Source: Deltaproteobacteria bacterium
GTDB lineage: Bacteria > Desulfobacterota > GWC2-55-46
NCBI GenBank assembly: GCA_016219015.1
Contig: JACRCL010000014.1
Location: 1-64,000, forward strand
Direction of reading: 5' to 3'
Length of the DNA stretch: 64,000 bases
The position numbers and the translations under genes are program-made. The notes under the pieces are model-generated. The model was not told where the DNA came from and did no database searches. It saw only the letters and a list, made by a program, of their open reading frames with translations. Every line of letters starts with the position of its first letter. Position 1 is the first letter of the stretch. Below, one piece after another: positions 9,201 through 17,851 of the stretch.

Positions 9201-9623
9201 CTGAACCAGCCGGAGAAGACAGCTCAGGCGATCAAAGACGGCTGGTACGTCACGGGCGATATCGCGTCCATCACCGAGGACGGCTTCATAAGGATAACGG
9301 ACAGGGTCTCGAGGTTCAGCAAGATCGCGGGCGAGATGGTCCCGCATATAAGGATAGAAGAGGTCCTGGCCGAGGCCGCCGGGTGCGACTGCGCGGTAAC
9401 GGCAATCGCTGACGGGGCAAGGGGCGAGAGGATCGTGGCGTTCTACACGGCGGACAAACCCCCTGCAGAGGTCTGGGAGAGGCTCTGCGCGGCTGATCTG
9501 CCTAGGCTCTGGATACCGAAGAGGGATGCGCTTTTCAGGGTCGATTCGATCCCTATAACCGCTACCGGAAAGGTGGACCTCAAGAGGGTAAAGGCCCTCG
9601 CCCTCGAGATGACCGGGGTTTAA
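6231..9623 (+). CDS. LplT-PlsC-acyl-ACP synthetase fusion (lysophospholipid recycling)
   Basis: A 1130-aa three-module protein. Residues about 1-410 are a 12-helix MFS transporter like LplT, which flips lysophospholipid inward. Residues about 425-620 are a PlsC-type acyltransferase with NHVSYVDG (HX4D) and the FAEG motif. Residues about 640-1120 are an AMP-forming acyl-ACP/CoA synthetase with TTGSTGVPKG, YGCTELSP and GWYVTGD. In E. coli, LplT and Aas are two proteins that import and re-acylate 2-acyl-lysophosphatidylethanolamine; here all steps are on one chain. No carrier-protein domain is visible. The ATG has no clear Shine-Dalgarno. The gene is convergent with the next one, 6 bp apart. Confidence 0.9.
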   Translation: MALGRYKDLLKSLGFQSFLWTQFLGAFNDNLFKIVLSMVAVNMEAGSMGDGGHVSLVGAIFILPFFLFSGYAGYFADVYNKRTVLIAAKFFEIIAVTTGLFAFLFGRFEVMLFTLFLMALHSTFFGPAKYGIVPEMLPDRELSRANGLLEMSTFLAIILGTSAGAIMFSAWKSDLGIIGVFLIVISVIGTGLSFGIGRVEKSGAEKAFRFNPFSEIAGGLRTLLRERLLLFTVLGITYFWFLGALLQMDILLLGKETLGLNDFWTGILITFLAVGIGAGSITAGRLSGDKIEPGLVPLGSIGMGVFSVLLAMSPDYPRACASLVMLGFSGGLFIVPLNALLQQKSPPTEKGRVIATNNFVNTAGILLASFALWALKDRAGVSPDRIILWFGLLTFLCTVVMMRSLPDFLVRFVLWMLTHTLYRIRIAGQENVPFKGPALLVSNHVSYVDGFLIGACVQRFIRFMVYEYFYGLKGTGWLLKLMKAIPVADGNSRDIVKSIRKAREELKAGHVVCIFAEGAITRTGNTLPFKKGFERIVEGLDVPVVPVHLDRVWGSVFSFKGGRFFWKWPGAFPRPVTVSFGAPMKSTATAQEVRQAVTELGSVAFDHRTPQTDMLHLRFIKTAKRRWRDFCMADSTGRSLSWGRALVGSLLLSKWLLRNRPGESNIAILLPSTVAGALSNIACLMAGKTPVNLNFTAGKEAMDSAISQCGIKTVLTSRAFLSKTGLEEAGSMIFLEEIMAVVSPVDKALGAISAFVLPHWAIRHLLCLKRSDHNELAAIIFTTGSTGVPKGVMLTHRNIISNIEGFSEVFTLSKGDTVLGALPFFHSFGFTGTIWFPLICGFSAVYHPNPLDAKSIGELARRYKATILIGTPTFYSSYLKKCAPEDFKTVRYAIAGAEKLRENISKEFRDRFGIELLEGYGCTELSPVISVNFPDIEYGGLKQKGFFPGTVGHPIPGVCARVVDPETGSQTAPGKDGLLLVKGPNLMKGYLNQPEKTAQAIKDGWYVTGDIASITEDGFIRITDRVSRFSKIAGEMVPHIRIEEVLAEAAGCDCAVTAIADGARGERIVAFYTADKPPAEVWERLCAADLPRLWIPKRDALFRVDSIPITATGKVDLKRVKALALEMTGV

Positions 9624-9629
9624 GGGAGG

Positions 9630-11042
9630 TTATTTTTTCATGGGCTCGGGCAGCCCGGGGACAGGGGCGAGGTAGACTACGTTCCTTGAAAGGTCCTTGG
9701 CGTGGTACATCGCCTTGTCGGCGATCTTCAAGAGCTCTTTCTTGTCCTTCGTATGGACCGGGTAGGTGGCGATCCCTATCGAGGCCGTCACCCTGATGCT
9801 GAGGGAATCTTCCTCGAGGAAGTTGTTCCTCTCTATCGAAGACCTTATCCTTTCGGCTACGCGCATGGCGACGTCATAGTCCGCGTCAACGAGTATTATG
9901 ACGTACTCGTCCCCTCCGTACCGTATGACCGTGTCTACTTCCCTGACGCACTTGAGGAGAATCTTCCCCACCTCTATAAGGACCTTGCTCCCGATAAGGT
10001 GGTCGTTCGTGTCGTTTATCTTTTTGAAGTTGTCGAGGTCGAGGAACAGGACCGTCACCGGCATCATGAGCCTGTCCGCCCTCTTAAGCTCTTTTTCAAG
10101 GACGGTTTCGAGGTACTTGCTGTTATACAGGTTCGTGAGGCTGTCGATGAAGGCCATCTCCTTGGCCTCCGAATACTTCTGCGCGTTATCGAAGGCGCTG
10201 GATGCGTGCTCGACTATGAAGTCCGCGTTCTTTATGTCCCTTATCGTGTAGCCGTCCTTGCCGAACCTGCTCATTATTATCACGAAGCCGATCGTCGCCT
10301 TGCCCTTGGTTATGGGGGCCACGAGGAGGGAGTTGAACTCCTTCAGCGCGTCATTGCCGTTCCCCTTGATCTCCGGCTTCGCAAGGACCGTGATAGAGCC
10401 GAGGCCCTGCAGGTCTTTAGCGTAGCTCTCGGCAAAGGCCTTTACGACAGACTCCCCGGCGTCTATCCCCAGGTGCCTTATCGCCTTTATCTCGAGCTTT
10501 TTGACCTCGCCCTCGTAGAAGACTATTATCCCGGCCTCCCCGGGTATCATCTGCAGGAGCGCGTCGAGCGAGATGTTGTAGAGCTTGCTTATATCTATGG
10601 TGGCGGTGACCGCCCTGCAGACCTCGAAGAGCTTCAGGGATTGCCTCATCTCATGGTTCTCTTCGAGGAGCTTTTTTTTCTCTATGCAGCTGTTTACGGT
10701 ATGGAGGAGCTCGTCCTCGTTGAGGGGTTTTCTTATGTAGTCGAAGGCGCCGCTCTTGAGCGCCTCGATGGCGGTCTCTATGGAGCCGTGGCCCGTGATT
10801 ACTATTACGTCTATGAGGGTATTGTGCTGCTTGGTCCTCTGGAGAACCTCGAGCCCGCTTAAGTCGGGCATGACGAGGTCTGTTATGACTATGTCGACGG
10901 GCTCGGGCTCGCTCTCGACCACCCTTACGGCGTCCGCGCCCGTGGAGGCGGTCTTCACCGAGAAGCCCCCGGCCGTGAGTATATCGGAGCAGAGGACCCT
11001 GAAAAAGGCGTCATCGTCTACTACGAGTATTTTTCCCTTCAT
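9630..11042 (-). CDS. REC-GAF-GGDEF response regulator (diguanylate cyclase)
   Basis: A 470-aa c-di-GMP-synthesising response regulator. The receiver domain (about 4-120) has the phospho-acceptor Asp in IVITDLVMP. A GAF-like domain spans about 140-290. The C-terminal GGDEF domain (about 300-460) has the active-site loop RYGGDEY, a conservative Tyr variant of GGDEF. The inhibitory I-site RxxD (REVD) sits five residues before RY-GGDE, so product feedback is expected. GGAG five bases before the ATG supports the start. It points away from the RCC1 gene; no kinase lies nearby. Confidence 0.92.
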   Translation of the reverse strand: MKGKILVVDDDAFFRVLCSDILTAGGFSVKTASTGADAVRVVESEPEPVDIVITDLVMPDLSGLEVLQRTKQHNTLIDVIVITGHGSIETAIEALKSGAFDYIRKPLNEDELLHTVNSCIEKKKLLEENHEMRQSLKLFEVCRAVTATIDISKLYNISLDALLQMIPGEAGIIVFYEGEVKKLEIKAIRHLGIDAGESVVKAFAESYAKDLQGLGSITVLAKPEIKGNGNDALKEFNSLLVAPITKGKATIGFVIIMSRFGKDGYTIRDIKNADFIVEHASSAFDNAQKYSEAKEMAFIDSLTNLYNSKYLETVLEKELKRADRLMMPVTVLFLDLDNFKKINDTNDHLIGSKVLIEVGKILLKCVREVDTVIRYGGDEYVIILVDADYDVAMRVAERIRSSIERNNFLEEDSLSIRVTASIGIATYPVHTKDKKELLKIADKAMYHAKDLSRNVVYLAPVPGLPEPMKK

Positions 11043-11179
11043 GGAATCTCCAGGTGACCCGAATTTAAAAATAACAGAATCGGCCGCTCAATGTCAATAA
11101 AGGTTTAACCAGCCGGAACGTTCTATAATAAAATGCGGCCTTTGGGCCTAAAACCATATTTTAATGTTTAATTCCCGCC

Positions 11180-11207
11180 TTGACAATGACTTTTTTTGAG
11201 CGATAAT
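11180..11207 (+). promoter_or_regulatory. Sigma-70 promoter of the RCC1 lipoprotein gene
   Basis: TTGACA, 16-bp spacer, GATAAT (5 of 6). Transcription should start near 11214, leaving a leader of about 34 bases before the ATG at 11248. Confidence 0.6.
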
Positions 11208-11247
11208 CCTTTAAATTTCCTTTTATGCTCCGGCAGGGTCCACCTTC

Positions 11248-12459
11248 ATGAAAAAGTCTGCAATTTCCGCATTATTGACCCTATTTCTTCTGAGCGGCTG
11301 CGGCGGCGGGGGGGTGGAATCCTCCCCTTCGACCCCGGGCGTGAGCGCAACGGTCATCTCGGCCGGGGACTCGCACACCTGCGAGGTCATTTCAGGCGGC
11401 TCGGCAAGGTGCTGGGGCTTGAATACCTCCGGCCAGGTCGGCAACGGCACCTTCATTAACGCCTTGAAGCCCGTGGCCGTTACAGGCATATCCGGGGTAA
11501 GGCGCATCAGCGCGGGCGGGGCCCATTCCTGCGCGGCGCTATCCGACGGGGGCGTTCGGTGCTGGGGCGAGAACACGAGCGGCCAGCTCGGGAACTCGAC
11601 TACCACCACTTCCACGACCCCGGTCGTTGTATCCGGCATCGCTGCCGCATCCGATGTCTCGGCCGGCGGCAGCCACTCCTGCGCTCTTTTATCCGACGGC
11701 AGGGTCTTTTGCTGGGGCAAGAACACCTTCGGCGAGCTTGGGAACGGCTCCAACTCCAGCTCAAGCGCCCCTGTGGCCGTCTCGGGCATCACGGGCGCCA
11801 CCGAGGTCTCCGCCGGCGGGAACCACTCCTGCGCCCTCCTCTCCGACGGGACAGTAAGGTGCTGGGGCTTGAATTCCTTCGGCCAGCTCGGGAACAGTTC
11901 GATTTCCAACTCGAACATACCTGTTGCCGTAACGGGCATCTTTACGGCCACGCACATTTCGGCCGGTACAAACCACACCTGCGCCACCATCTCGGACGGC
12001 ACGGTAAGGTGCTGGGGGGATAACAGCTCCGGGCAGCTCGGCTCCTTCTGGACGCTTGTAAGCCTCATCCCGCTCGTAAACGTCACGGTCTCATCGACCC
12101 CTGTGCAGGCCGCGTCCATCAATACCTCTGCCGATATCTCGGCCGGGTTCCAGCATACATGCGCCCTTGTTACCGGCTCCACTATAAGGTGCTGGGGCGA
12201 AAACAATTTTGGCCAGCTCGGAAACGGCGGGGTTACCGTCGGGTTTACACCTCCTGGCGCGGGCGCTTCTTTCACCTCTACCATTTCCCCGGTGACAGTA
12301 AGCAACATCTCGACCGCAAAGGCCGTGGACGCCGGGCTCTTCCACACATGCGCGCTTCTTACTGACGGCACGGTCAGGTGCTGGGGGGTGAACAGCTCCG
12401 GACAGCTCGGAAACGACACCGGGGTAAGCTCGCCCCTGCCCGTCGAGGTCGCCAATTAA
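11248..12459 (+). CDS. RCC1-repeat lipoprotein (predicted 7-bladed beta-propeller)
   Basis: A 403-aa surface or periplasmic lipoprotein. The signal peptide ends in the lipobox LLSG with C18 as the acylated cysteine. Seven RCC1 repeats of about 50 aa follow, each with H-S/T-C-A near the start and R-CWG-x-N-x2-G-Q-L-G at the centre, enough to close one propeller. Every repeat carries the same two cysteines about 11 residues apart, unusual for RCC1 and suggestive of one disulfide per blade. Gly/Ser/Thr content is high. The ligand or partner is unknown. The full-length 410-aa ORF on the opposite strand is a shadow of the repeat. Confidence 0.88.
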   Translation: MKKSAISALLTLFLLSGCGGGGVESSPSTPGVSATVISAGDSHTCEVISGGSARCWGLNTSGQVGNGTFINALKPVAVTGISGVRRISAGGAHSCAALSDGGVRCWGENTSGQLGNSTTTTSTTPVVVSGIAAASDVSAGGSHSCALLSDGRVFCWGKNTFGELGNGSNSSSSAPVAVSGITGATEVSAGGNHSCALLSDGTVRCWGLNSFGQLGNSSISNSNIPVAVTGIFTATHISAGTNHTCATISDGTVRCWGDNSSGQLGSFWTLVSLIPLVNVTVSSTPVQAASINTSADISAGFQHTCALVTGSTIRCWGENNFGQLGNGGVTVGFTPPGAGASFTSTISPVTVSNISTAKAVDAGLFHTCALLTDGTVRCWGVNSSGQLGNDTGVSSPLPVEVAN

Positions 12460-12483
12460 AAAAAACCCCATTGAGGATGGAAT

Positions 12484-12810
12484 ATGAAGACAGGCTCCCT
12501 CTCCACAGCCCCTTTTACCGAGGTCAGGCACAACCCGAAGATAAAAAAGCAGGTCCTGCTCGAATCGATCTCCTGCGTCAGGCACATAAGCCACGCGGTA
12601 CTGAAGCCGGGGGATATTGCCTTCGAGCACTCGCACGAAGGGGGCTATGAGGTATTCTACTGCGTAAGGGGGCGTTTGAGCTTCAAGGTGGCGGGCAAAG
12701 GCGTCGAGTTAAAAAAGGGCGGCGTCCTTGCCGTGGAGCCCGGCGAGGCGCACGCGATAACCGAAGTATTCGAGGAGACGGAGCTATTATACCTGCTCTC
12801 GCTCGCATAG
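12484..12810 (+). CDS. Small cupin-domain protein
   Basis: A single-domain cupin of 108 aa. Residues about 38-105 form the barrel. Motif 1 is H-x-H-x4-E (HSHEGGYEVFYCVRG) and motif 2 is around PGEAHAI, giving the usual metal-binding His/Glu set. The substrate cannot be told from sequence; small cupins include isomerases, dioxygenases and sensors. GAGG seven bases before the ATG supports the start. It lies 24 bp after the RCC1 gene and may be co-transcribed with it. Confidence 0.82.
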   Translation: MKTGSLSTAPFTEVRHNPKIKKQVLLESISCVRHISHAVLKPGDIAFEHSHEGGYEVFYCVRGRLSFKVAGKGVELKKGGVLAVEPGEAHAITEVFEETELLYLLSLA

Positions 12811-12937
12811 CGCCTTGCAGCAGGCTTTAAAACGAAGGGCGCAGAAGCTGAAGTAGCTCGACTATAAGATTATAAAGTTCAGCATCATGACGAAGAGGCC
12901 TTTCCCCTCGACAGTCTCCCCGAATACGGGGAAAGGC

Positions 12938-13828
12938 TTATCGATAAGCTCCTCGGGTGAGCCCTACCCTTGTAAACCCTTCCCTTACAATGATGCTCTT
13001 CCCGTCGGCGTAGCCTGACGCCATCGTATCCGTGGTATGCGCTATAACGAACCTGCCTGAGCTGTCCAGGGCTATGAGGCCGGCCTCTCCGCCGAGCTTC
13101 AGGACCTTCTTCAACGATTCGACACCGGCCCTCTTTGCCCCTTTTCTCCCCATCTCCATGGAGACCTCTTTTGCGAGCGCCACCCTTATGATATCCTCGC
13201 CCTTCCCGGTGCAGGAGACCGCGGTATCCGCGTCAGCGTATATTCCTGCTCCGATTATGGGCGTGTCCCCTACCCTGCCGGGGAGCATCGTCAAGACCCC
13301 GCCCGTAGACGAGCCCGCGGCGACATCCCCGGCCATATCGAGCGCCACGGCGCCGACCGTGGAGAAGTGTTTCTTGTATAGGTCGAGTACGGGCCCTTTC
13401 TTTATTCTCTTAAGCCTCTCAAGCTCGGAAGGCGCGGGCGCCGGGAGCCTTTTAAGCCCGTGGGCCCTTGCCAGGACTGCCGCGCCTTCGTTCGTCATTA
13501 TGCGGTGGGGCGATGACATGATTATCTCGGCGGCCTTTACCGGGTTCATAAAACCCTGCAGGCCTATGACGGAGCCCGTCCTCAGGGTGCTACCTTCCAT
13601 AAGCGACGCGTCGAGCCTCCTTTTGCCGTCGAGCTGGAGGTTGCCGCCCCTCCCGGCGTTAAAGAGCCCGGAGTCCTCGAGGACGGCTATGGCCTCTATC
13701 ACCGCCTGAAGCGCGCTGCCGTTCCCCTTTAATATCCGCAGCCCGGCCTCAAGGGACTCCCGCAATTTTTTTAACGCCTTTTTTGCCGGCCTCTTTGTCC
13801 CTGCCCCGCCGTGGGCGATTATCAGCAT
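12938..13828 (-). CDS. Isoaspartyl peptidase / L-asparaginase (Ntn-hydrolase)
   Basis: A plant-type asparaginase of 296 aa that hydrolyses L-asparagine and beta-aspartyl dipeptides. The N-terminus MLIIAHGGAG is typical of the alpha subunit. Autocleavage is expected before the Thr of STVGAVALD (about residue 167), which becomes the nucleophile of the beta subunit. The downstream GSSTGG and GDTPIIGAG motifs of the family are present. It may act in turnover of damaged proteins or asparagine use. It stands alone between genes of the other strand. Confidence 0.92.
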   Translation of the reverse strand: MLIIAHGGAGTKRPAKKALKKLRESLEAGLRILKGNGSALQAVIEAIAVLEDSGLFNAGRGGNLQLDGKRRLDASLMEGSTLRTGSVIGLQGFMNPVKAAEIIMSSPHRIMTNEGAAVLARAHGLKRLPAPAPSELERLKRIKKGPVLDLYKKHFSTVGAVALDMAGDVAAGSSTGGVLTMLPGRVGDTPIIGAGIYADADTAVSCTGKGEDIIRVALAKEVSMEMGRKGAKRAGVESLKKVLKLGGEAGLIALDSSGRFVIAHTTDTMASGYADGKSIIVREGFTRVGLTRGAYR

Positions 13829-13931
13829 GGTTTCCCCCTTTGAGCCGCGGTAAATTTAATTATATTAAATCGGCGCGTCTCTATGCTAAAATATTTTTGC
13901 TCGTATCTTGGAGGAAGAAAAGCGGGGCGTA

Positions 13932-14789
13932 ATGCTTAAAAACACATTCTGCCACATCCCGGGCATCGGCGCAAAGACAGAGCGCAGGATGTGGGACGAA
14001 GGGGTCCTGTCGTGGAACGAGGCCCTCAAGGGCGTCCCATTCGCCCTGAAGAGGGCGCACTCGCTCGAGGCCCGCGTTGAGGAGTCCCTCATCCAGCTTG
14101 AGCGCGGAAACCCCGCGTACTTCTCGAATCTCCTGTCCCCCAGGGACCAGTGTCGCATACTCGACGAGTTCCGCTCCTCCATTGCATACCTCGATATCGA
14201 GACGAACGGATACGCGGGCCCGTACGGCTACATAACCGCCATCACGGTCTACGACGGGAGCGCGATACGCTGCTACATAAAGGGAAGGAACCTGGAGGAG
14301 TTCAAAAGGGATATCCGGGACTACAAGGTCGTAGTCACCTATAACGGGAGGTGCTTCGACATCCCTTTCATCGAGGCCCACCTCGGCATGAGCTTCCGGA
14401 GTTTTGCCCATATTGACTTGAGGTTTGTCCTGAAGGACCTCGGCGTAAGGGGAGGGCTTAAAGGCTTGGAACGGCACTTCGGCATAGACAGGGGCGGCCT
14501 TACGGGCCTCGACGGCTATTCAGCCGTGCTTTTATGGAACGAGTTCAGGAGGAACAGGAACGAGAAGGCCCTTGATACCCTTCTGGCCTATAACATCCAG
14601 GATGTAGTGAACCTCGAGCCGCTGGCTGTCCTTTCCTATAACTTGAAGCTCAGGGGGACCCCGTTTGAGAACACGCACAGGTTGCCGATGCCGGGACCGA
14701 CTCCAAAACACCCTTTCAAGGCGGACGCGGATGTAGTGGACATGGTCTTAAGCGCGCAGTCGAACGGCATGCGCGCAGCCGCGCCTTAA
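13932..14789 (+). CDS. YprB-like ribonuclease H-fold exonuclease
   Basis: A 285-aa DEDD-type nuclease domain protein of the YprB/RNase_H_2 family. The N-terminal FCHIPGIG looks like a helix-hairpin-helix DNA-contact segment. The catalytic carboxylates are in YLDIETNG (motif I), TYNGRCFDIPF (motif II) and YNIQDVVNLEPL (motif III with the last Asp). The track begins at a TTG (13908) that overlaps the GGAGG; ATG 13932 gives MLKNTFCHIPGIG, as in relatives, so I chose it although its own Shine-Dalgarno is weak. Substrate and role are not established for the family. A palindromic repeat follows 10 bases after the stop. Confidence 0.82.
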   Translation: MLKNTFCHIPGIGAKTERRMWDEGVLSWNEALKGVPFALKRAHSLEARVEESLIQLERGNPAYFSNLLSPRDQCRILDEFRSSIAYLDIETNGYAGPYGYITAITVYDGSAIRCYIKGRNLEEFKRDIRDYKVVVTYNGRCFDIPFIEAHLGMSFRSFAHIDLRFVLKDLGVRGGLKGLERHFGIDRGGLTGLDGYSAVLLWNEFRRNRNEKALDTLLAYNIQDVVNLEPLAVLSYNLKLRGTPFENTHRLPMPGPTPKHPFKADADVVDMVLSAQSNGMRAAAP

Positions 14790-14799
14790 GCCGCCTAAC

Positions 14800-14915
14800 A
14801 GGCTGCTCAAAAGTCCAATCTGCGGCATCGTCTTCAAAATTCGTCACTGCGACGTACTGAGTAGCCTCATTCCTCATTTTTCGACTCTTTGCATCTTAGA
14901 CTTTTTGAGCAGCCT
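14800..14915 (+). repeat. Palindromic repeat family A, copy 1
   Basis: A 116-bp imperfect palindrome ending in aggctgctcaaaag / ctttttgagcagcct. The interior shares gtcttc, cgtcactgcgacgtactgagtag and cattcctc with the copy at 32290. It begins 10 bases after the yprB stop codon, in the same orientation relative to the upstream gene as the other two copies. Confidence 0.85.
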
Positions 14916-14936
14916 GAACGTGATTATGAGTTTTTC

Positions 14937-14965
14937 TTGACATTGTTTCAACATTTCGAAAAAAT
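14937..14965 (+). promoter_or_regulatory. Promoter of the arsR-type gene
   Basis: TTGACA, 17-bp spacer, AAAAAT (4 of 6). Only six bases separate the -10 from the ATG and no Shine-Dalgarno is present, so a leaderless transcript is likely. Confidence 0.45.
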
Positions 14966-14971
14966 GCAAGT

Positions 14972-15292
14972 ATGAAGAAGGAACTGTTCGAGCTCCAGGC
15001 CGAGGTCTGCAAGACACTTGCCAACCCCAAGCGCCTCGAGATAATAGCCGAGCTGAAGGAAGGCGAGCTCTCCGTGGGCGACCTCGTGGAAAGGCTCGGC
15101 GTGACAAAGGCCAACGTCTCCCAGCACCTCGCGGTATTGAGGCAGAGCAGGGTCGTCAAGACGAGGCGGGACGGTGTGAACATCTACTACAGCATCAACA
15201 ACCCCAAGATAATCGAGGCCTGCGCCTTGATGAAGGCGGTATTGATGGAGCAGCTCGAGGAGAACAAGAGGCTCGCGAAGAAAATCAGGTGA
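14972..15292 (+). CDS. ArsR-family winged-helix regulator
   Basis: A 106-aa ArsR/SmtB-type repressor. Residues about 8-85 form the winged helix, with the recognition helix in VTKANVSQHLAVLRQ and the wing at VKTRRDGVNIYYSI. The CVC metal site of classical ArsR is absent. There is one Cys near position 13 (EVCKT) and one near 91 (EACAL), so the inducer may not be a metal. It precedes the cytochrome c-prime-like gene by 99 bp on the same strand, which is its likeliest local target. The mRNA may be leaderless. Confidence 0.88.
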   Translation: MKKELFELQAEVCKTLANPKRLEIIAELKEGELSVGDLVERLGVTKANVSQHLAVLRQSRVVKTRRDGVNIYYSINNPKIIEACALMKAVLMEQLEENKRLAKKIR

Positions 15293-15391
15293 GATGACGG
15301 CTTTAAAAGGACAGCTTGAGATATGTCATTTTTAGGCCGCCCTTTTTCAGGTAGAGTGGAATAGTCTTTAAACCAAAGGGGGGGATTTAAC

Positions 15392-15850
15392 ATGAAGAAG
15401 ACCTTCCTGCCCCTCGCGCTCCTCTCGTTGACGGCTTTCCCGGCCTTTGCCGTCGAGCAGCATCACAATGCGGCAGCTGCTATCGATAAAAAAGCGGCGG
15501 CGGCCACGGCCACCGGCAACCCGCTCCTCGAGGAGATGTTCGCGCTCGATTCGGCCTTTAAGGAGGTAGTATCAGGCGTTGCGCTCGGGGACGGCCCGAG
15601 GGTCCTGAAGGCGATAGAAACGCTGCACGGAAAAAGGGAGAAGACCGTCGAGGCGTTGCATTCCGGAGAGGTAAAACCCCCGAAGAACGCCGACAAAATG
15701 AAGGAATTCGAGGGGCTCGACAGCGAATTCCACTCGGACCTCGAAACGCTTGCCGCTGCCGCCTCTAAAAACGACACGGGCGCGATGGTCTCAACCACGA
15801 AGAAGCTCCTCGACGGCTGCGTGAACTGCCATAAGACCTTCAGGGAGTAG
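15392..15850 (+). CDS. Periplasmic cytochrome c-prime-like heme protein
   Basis: A 152-aa exported protein. The signal peptide is cleaved after AFA (about residue 20). The mature chain is helical with Ala-rich stretches and ends in CVNCHKTFRE, the C-terminal CxxCH heme site followed by FR that is typical of cytochrome c-prime four-helix bundles. Roles known in the family are NO or small-ligand binding and electron transfer; no partner is visible here. A G-rich Shine-Dalgarno (ggggggg) precedes the ATG. An ArsR regulator lies just upstream. Confidence 0.82.
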   Translation: MKKTFLPLALLSLTAFPAFAVEQHHNAAAAIDKKAAAATATGNPLLEEMFALDSAFKEVVSGVALGDGPRVLKAIETLHGKREKTVEALHSGEVKPPKNADKMKEFEGLDSEFHSDLETLAAAASKNDTGAMVSTTKKLLDGCVNCHKTFRE

Positions 15851-15860
15851 CCTTTTATTA

Positions 15861-15900
15861 GCGCTCCTCTCCCGGACGGGAGAGGAGCGCCTGCCTTTTT
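15861..15900 (+). terminator. Strong intrinsic terminator
   Basis: gcgctcctctccc pairs over 13 bp with gggagaggagcgc around a ggac loop, followed by ctgccttttt. It ends the cytochrome gene transcript. Confidence 0.85.
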
Positions 15901-16013
15901 CCCCGAAAGCGCCGCTAAATTCTTTCCTTTACCCCCATGCCCTTTTTAATGTATAATATTTGATTCTTTATTCCACCCCTCTATCGGAGAGGGTATACTG
16001 AAAGCGAGGTTCT

Positions 16014-17825
16014 ATGGAAGGCCATAATATAAGAAATATCGCGATTATCGCGCACGTCGACCACGGGAAGACGACGCTGGTCGACGCGATGCTGAGGCAG
16101 GCTGGGATATTCCGCTCGAACGAGAAGGTGCAGGAGCGGGTGATGGACAACATCGACCTTGAGCGGGAGCGCGGCATAACCATCATGGCCAAGAATACCG
16201 CCGTGGAGTACGACGGCGTGAAGATAAATATCGTGGACACCCCCGGCCACGCCGACTTCGGCGGGGAGGTCGAGCGGACGCTTAAGATGGTAGACGGGGT
16301 GCTCCTGCTTGTGGACGCGTCCGAAGGGCCGCTCCCCCAGACCCGCTTTGTCCTGAAGAAGGCCCTCGAGTTAAAGCTCTCCCCCATACTCGTCATAAAC
16401 AAGATAGACAGGCCTGACGCAAGAATACAAGAGGTCTTGAACGAGGTCTACGACCTCTTTATAGACCTCGACGCTACCGAGGACCAGCTCGATTTCCCCA
16501 TCGCATACACCAACGCGAGGAAAGGCACCGCAACCCTTGCGCTCGAAAAAGACGGCGCAGACCTCAAGCAGCTCTTTGAACTGATCATAAAGACTGTCCC
16601 TGCCCCGGGCGGGGAGGTCGATGCGCCTCTGCAGCTACTTGTCACGAACATAGACTACAACGACTATGTCGGCAGGCTCGCCATCGGGAGGATATTCTCA
16701 GGGAAGATACGCTACGGCGACAACGTCGCCATGGTCAACTCCGAAGGGAACGCCATAAAGACCAAGGTGACAGCCCAGTACGTATTCCAGGGGCTCGAAA
16801 GGATCGACTCGAAGGAGGCATTTGTCGGCGACATCGTGGCGCTCGCCGGGCTTGAGGGGGTAAATATCGGGGATACCATCACCGACGCCGAGGACCCGCG
16901 GCCGCTGCCGAGGATAAAGGTCGACGAGCCGACGATATCGATGGTATTCTCCCCGAACACGTCGCCCTTCGCCGGAAAGGAAGGCAAATATGTAACCTCG
17001 AGGAACCTGAGGGAGAGGCTCGAAAAGGAGCTCCTCTACAACGTCTCCATAAAGGTCGAGTTCGAGAAGGCCGACGCGTTCAAGGTGATGGGCAGAGGGG
17101 AGCTGCAGCTCGCCATCCTCATAGAGATGATGAGGAGGGAGGGGTATGAGCTGTCCGTATCAATGCCCGAGACCATCACGAAGACCATCGACGGGAAGCT
17201 CCACGAGCCGATGGAGCATCTCGTCATCGACATACCCGAGGACTTCATAGGCGTAGTCACACAGCAGGTCGGGATGAGAAAGGGCAAGATGCTCAAGATG
17301 CAGAATAACGGCCACGGCAGGGTAAGGCTCGAGTTCCGCATACCCGCCAGGGGCCTCATCGGATTCAGGTCCCAGTTCCTGACCGACACGAAGGGGACGG
17401 GGCTGCTTAACCATTTATTCGACGGATACGAGCCGTGGTGCGGGGCTATCTCAAAGAGACAGTCCGGGGCGCTTGTGGCCGATAGGTCGGGCAATACCAC
17501 CATCTACGCCCTCTTCCACCTCCAGCCGCGCGGCATACTCCTCGTAAAGGAGAACACCCCTGTCTACGAGGGCATGATAATAGGCGAGAACTCGCGGGAG
17601 AACGACATGGACGTGAACGCGGTAAAGGAGAAGAAACTCACCAACATGCGCGCCTCCGGGACCGACGAGGCGATGATCCTCTTCCCGCCCAACCTGATGA
17701 ACCTCGAGCAGGCGCTCGAGTTCATAAAGGAAGACGAGCTCGTGGAGGTGACCCCGCAGTCCATAAGGGTCAGGAAAAAGGTCCTCGACGTGAACAGGAG
17801 GCCGAAGCAAAAGGACAGGCCTTGA
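16014..17825 (+). CDS. typA: Ribosome-associated GTPase TypA/BipA
   Basis: A translational GTPase of 603 aa, the normal length, that acts in ribosome assembly and stress adaptation. The GTP sites are AHVDHGKTT (G1), RGITI (G2), DTPGH (G3) and NKIDR (G4). EF-G-like beta-barrel and alpha/beta domains and the TypA C-terminal domain follow. GCGAGG lies about 5 bases before the ATG. A TATACT box at 15994-15999, preceded by the 17-base inverted repeat ccctctatcggagaggg, could give a leader of only about 8 bases. Confidence 0.96.
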   Translation: MEGHNIRNIAIIAHVDHGKTTLVDAMLRQAGIFRSNEKVQERVMDNIDLERERGITIMAKNTAVEYDGVKINIVDTPGHADFGGEVERTLKMVDGVLLLVDASEGPLPQTRFVLKKALELKLSPILVINKIDRPDARIQEVLNEVYDLFIDLDATEDQLDFPIAYTNARKGTATLALEKDGADLKQLFELIIKTVPAPGGEVDAPLQLLVTNIDYNDYVGRLAIGRIFSGKIRYGDNVAMVNSEGNAIKTKVTAQYVFQGLERIDSKEAFVGDIVALAGLEGVNIGDTITDAEDPRPLPRIKVDEPTISMVFSPNTSPFAGKEGKYVTSRNLRERLEKELLYNVSIKVEFEKADAFKVMGRGELQLAILIEMMRREGYELSVSMPETITKTIDGKLHEPMEHLVIDIPEDFIGVVTQQVGMRKGKMLKMQNNGHGRVRLEFRIPARGLIGFRSQFLTDTKGTGLLNHLFDGYEPWCGAISKRQSGALVADRSGNTTIYALFHLQPRGILLVKENTPVYEGMIIGENSRENDMDVNAVKEKKLTNMRASGTDEAMILFPPNLMNLEQALEFIKEDELVEVTPQSIRVRKKVLDVNRRPKQKDRP

Positions 17826-17851
17826 AACCTGTCTTTTGGCTGATTTTTCCA

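Noticed and set aside
9702-10862. 386-aa plus-strand ORF opposite the GGDEF regulator
   Set aside because: Antisense shadow caused by codon bias; the product is Val/Tyr/Leu-rich without motifs, whereas the minus frame has intact REC and GGDEF domains.
11223-12455. 410-aa ORF opposite the RCC1 gene
   Set aside because: It mirrors the repeat unit of the RCC1 gene and shows no domain, signal peptide or ribosome-binding site; the sense frame has a lipobox, promoter and canonical repeats.
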